Assembly: GCF_014205835.1 (NCBI RefSeq)
Contig: NZ_JACHCQ010000006.1
Location: 124,001-188,000, forward strand
Direction: 5' to 3'
DNA from: Pedobacter sp. AK013
GTDB taxonomy: Bacteria > Bacteroidota > Bacteroidia > Sphingobacteriales > Sphingobacteriaceae
DNA length: 64,000 nucleotides
Made by a program: the position numbers and the translations under genes
In this document: positions 62,782-64,000 of the stretch, piece after piece
How positions within the stretch are numbered: position 1 is the stretch's first letter
Layout of the letters: each line of letters opens with the position of its first letter
Notes under the pieces: model-generated
Database searches by the model: none
What the model saw: only the letters and a program-made list of their open reading frames with translations
Told to the model about the DNA's origin: nothing

Positions 62782-64000
62782 TTAGAATTTCCTTTTAAGG
62801 TCGAAAAAATTGCTTGTTTTATCTATTAAAAGCTCTTTTGAGTCAAGTGGCCGGAGCGCGCTGCTTTTTGCACCCTTGCTGGTAACTAAAATAACGCCAC
62901 CCTTGGCTTTTGGCCCATATAGATTCATTGCTGTTTGATCTTTTAACACTTCTACCGATTCGATATTGTTTGGGTTTATCGCATTCAATTGACTGTTGTC
63001 TGATAATTTAACACCATCTAAAATAATTAGCGCGTCAAGATTTGTACCCCCCTTTAATCTAATCCGGTCGTTGGGAATGTTACTTGTTTTAGTTTCTTTT
63101 GTGGGATCGCTGAGGGTGAAATTAACGTTGATATTATATTTTACCCTTACAGCTAAGCCATTCTGGATGCCTGGGTTCCATTTTGGCGATTCTTTTAAAA
63201 CCCTGATGGCCTCTTCATCTGTACCGCTTCCTAAACCCCGTGCAATCTGGATATCTGTTAATGATCCATCTTTTTCAACTACAAAGCTGAGGAAAACCTT
63301 ACCCTGAACATTATTCTCTTGTGCTAACTTAGGATACTTAATGTTACTACCAATATATTTATAAAACTTGGTTATACCACCTGGGAATTCGGGCTGTTTC
63401 TCGATCGAAACGAAATCATATACTTTATCTGTATTTTCAGATTTAATGGAACTGGTTTCCGTTTCAGAGGTTTTAGGGAGATAAGATATGATATTAATCT
63501 TGTTCAGGTTCACATACCCATCAGATTTAGGTAATAATTTATTCTTAAACGCTTCCGAAGATTCTGGAATTTTAAAGCTTACCGTTAAAGCATATTTGCC
63601 ATCAGCTACAGTTTTAAATCCTTTATAGGATAAAATTGCTTTCATCACTTCTTCATCACAACCTGCTCCTAGTTCTACATTCGAGGTAATATTGGTAACT
63701 CTGCCGCCTTTTAGATTAAATTTTATCTGCGTATTGCCTTGCACCTCATCGCTACTGGCTGCGTTTGGGTATTTAATATTTCTCAATAAAAACTGATAAA
63801 ATCCCTTCCAGTTTGCATCTGTTTTGCCATCAACCGAAATTGTAGGTGTTATAATCGGCTTTTCAGGAGCAGTAACCATGTTTTCAACCATCTCGATGGG
63901 CTTCTCCATAGGGATTTGATCGGTAATGGATAACAATTTCTCATTTTTACGAACAGTAGCCGACGAAAACACAATCAGAATGGCAAATAGCGGAATAAAA
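62782..64000 (-). CDS. M56/BlaR1-like protein C-terminal region with TonB_C and plug modules (partial)
   Basis: The frame is open to the window edge. Residues before the GTG at 63972 read FIPLFAILIVFSSATVRKN, a membrane helix, so the true start is outside. What is seen: a first TonB_C-like domain (GFYQFLLRNIKYPNAASSDE), a second (EKQPEFPGGITKFYKYIG, DKVYDF upstream), and a C-terminal plug module (DALIILDGVKLSDN, NPNNIESVEVLKDQTAMNLYG). This domain order follows BlaR1-type M56 membrane peptidases in Bacteroidota, whose peptidase part would lie upstream. That assignment is inferred. It is the first visible gene of the three-gene cluster. Confidence 0.75.
   Translation of the reverse strand, partial: FIPLFAILIVFSSATVRKNEKLLSITDQIPMEKPIEMVENMVTAPEKPIITPTISVDGKTDANWKGFYQFLLRNIKYPNAASSDEVQGNTQIKFNLKGGRVTNITSNVELGAGCDEEVMKAILSYKGFKTVADGKYALTVSFKIPESSEAFKNKLLPKSDGYVNLNKINIISYLPKTSETETSSIKSENTDKVYDFVSIEKQPEFPGGITKFYKYIGSNIKYPKLAQENNVQGKVFLSFVVEKDGSLTDIQIARGLGSGTDEEAIRVLKESPKWNPGIQNGLAVRVKYNINVNFTLSDPTKETKTSNIPNDRIRLKGGTNLDALIILDGVKLSDNSQLNAINPNNIESVEVLKDQTAMNLYGPKAKGGVILVTSKGAKSSALRPLDSKELLIDKTSNFFDLKRKF

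Overview
The window is a chromosomal segment of a Bacteroidota bacterium, most likely Sphingobacteriaceae and Pedobacter-like. This rests on a SusC/SusD pair, an Oar-type TonB receptor, a PorP/SprF protein beside a type-B T9SS cargo, a DUF1800-DUF1501 pair, TAnnTTTG -7 promoter boxes, scarce Shine-Dalgarno sequences, moderate AT richness, and gaps filled with short dispersed palindromic repeats. The genus is an inference from overall resemblance.

Layout. 1-804 is the end of recG. 1251-6436 is a SusC-SusD pair without adjacent hydrolases, followed by an MFS transporter, a repeat-rich gap, a PLDc_N-type membrane protein and an ABC exporter. 10463-18229 (minus) holds an Oar-like TonB-dependent receptor and an overlapping pair of secreted amidohydrolase-family proteins. 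18343-24157 holds a small cytochrome b-like membrane protein, a trp operon (Trp-rich leader peptide, attenuator, trpE, trpG, trpC), hflX and a frameshifted four-helix-bundle gene. 24158-30578 is a run of housekeeping and envelope genes: rbfA, hemolysin III family, M23 peptidase, TonB_C-domain proteins, lipid kinase, App1-like phosphatase, YccF. 30713-33488 is the DUF1501/DUF1800 pair. It is followed by aat, a TMEM175-like channel, a DUF1080 protein, a DUF2892 protein and a large SNF2 helicase. 39475-44015 is the PorP/SprF and T9SS cargo pair. 44243-50048 is a complete RND efflux operon (MFP, RND, OMF). Then come a frameshifted lipoprotein gene with a canonical slippery heptamer, dapF, htrA, a DUF326 Cys-rich protein, a cold-shock gene, a thioredoxin-fold lipoprotein lacking its cysteines, and a GxxExxY protein. 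57710-61236 is sdhCAB. 61731-64000 (minus) is a three-gene cluster built from TonB_C and TonB-plug modules; the outermost gene runs off the window.

No tRNA, rRNA, CRISPR array, transposase, prophage or defence island was found. The most unusual stretch is the trp operon. It has a leader peptide with three Trp codons, the third inside the predicted antiterminator arm. It lacks trpD between trpG and trpC. Each junction carries a different small repeat, and one palindrome appears to be translated within the trpC N-terminus. The other notable items are the A AAA AAC tract that splits the 51295-50427 lipoprotein, amidohydrolase domains that have lost their metal ligands, a possible small RNA at about 61577-61700, and the plug/TonB_C cluster.
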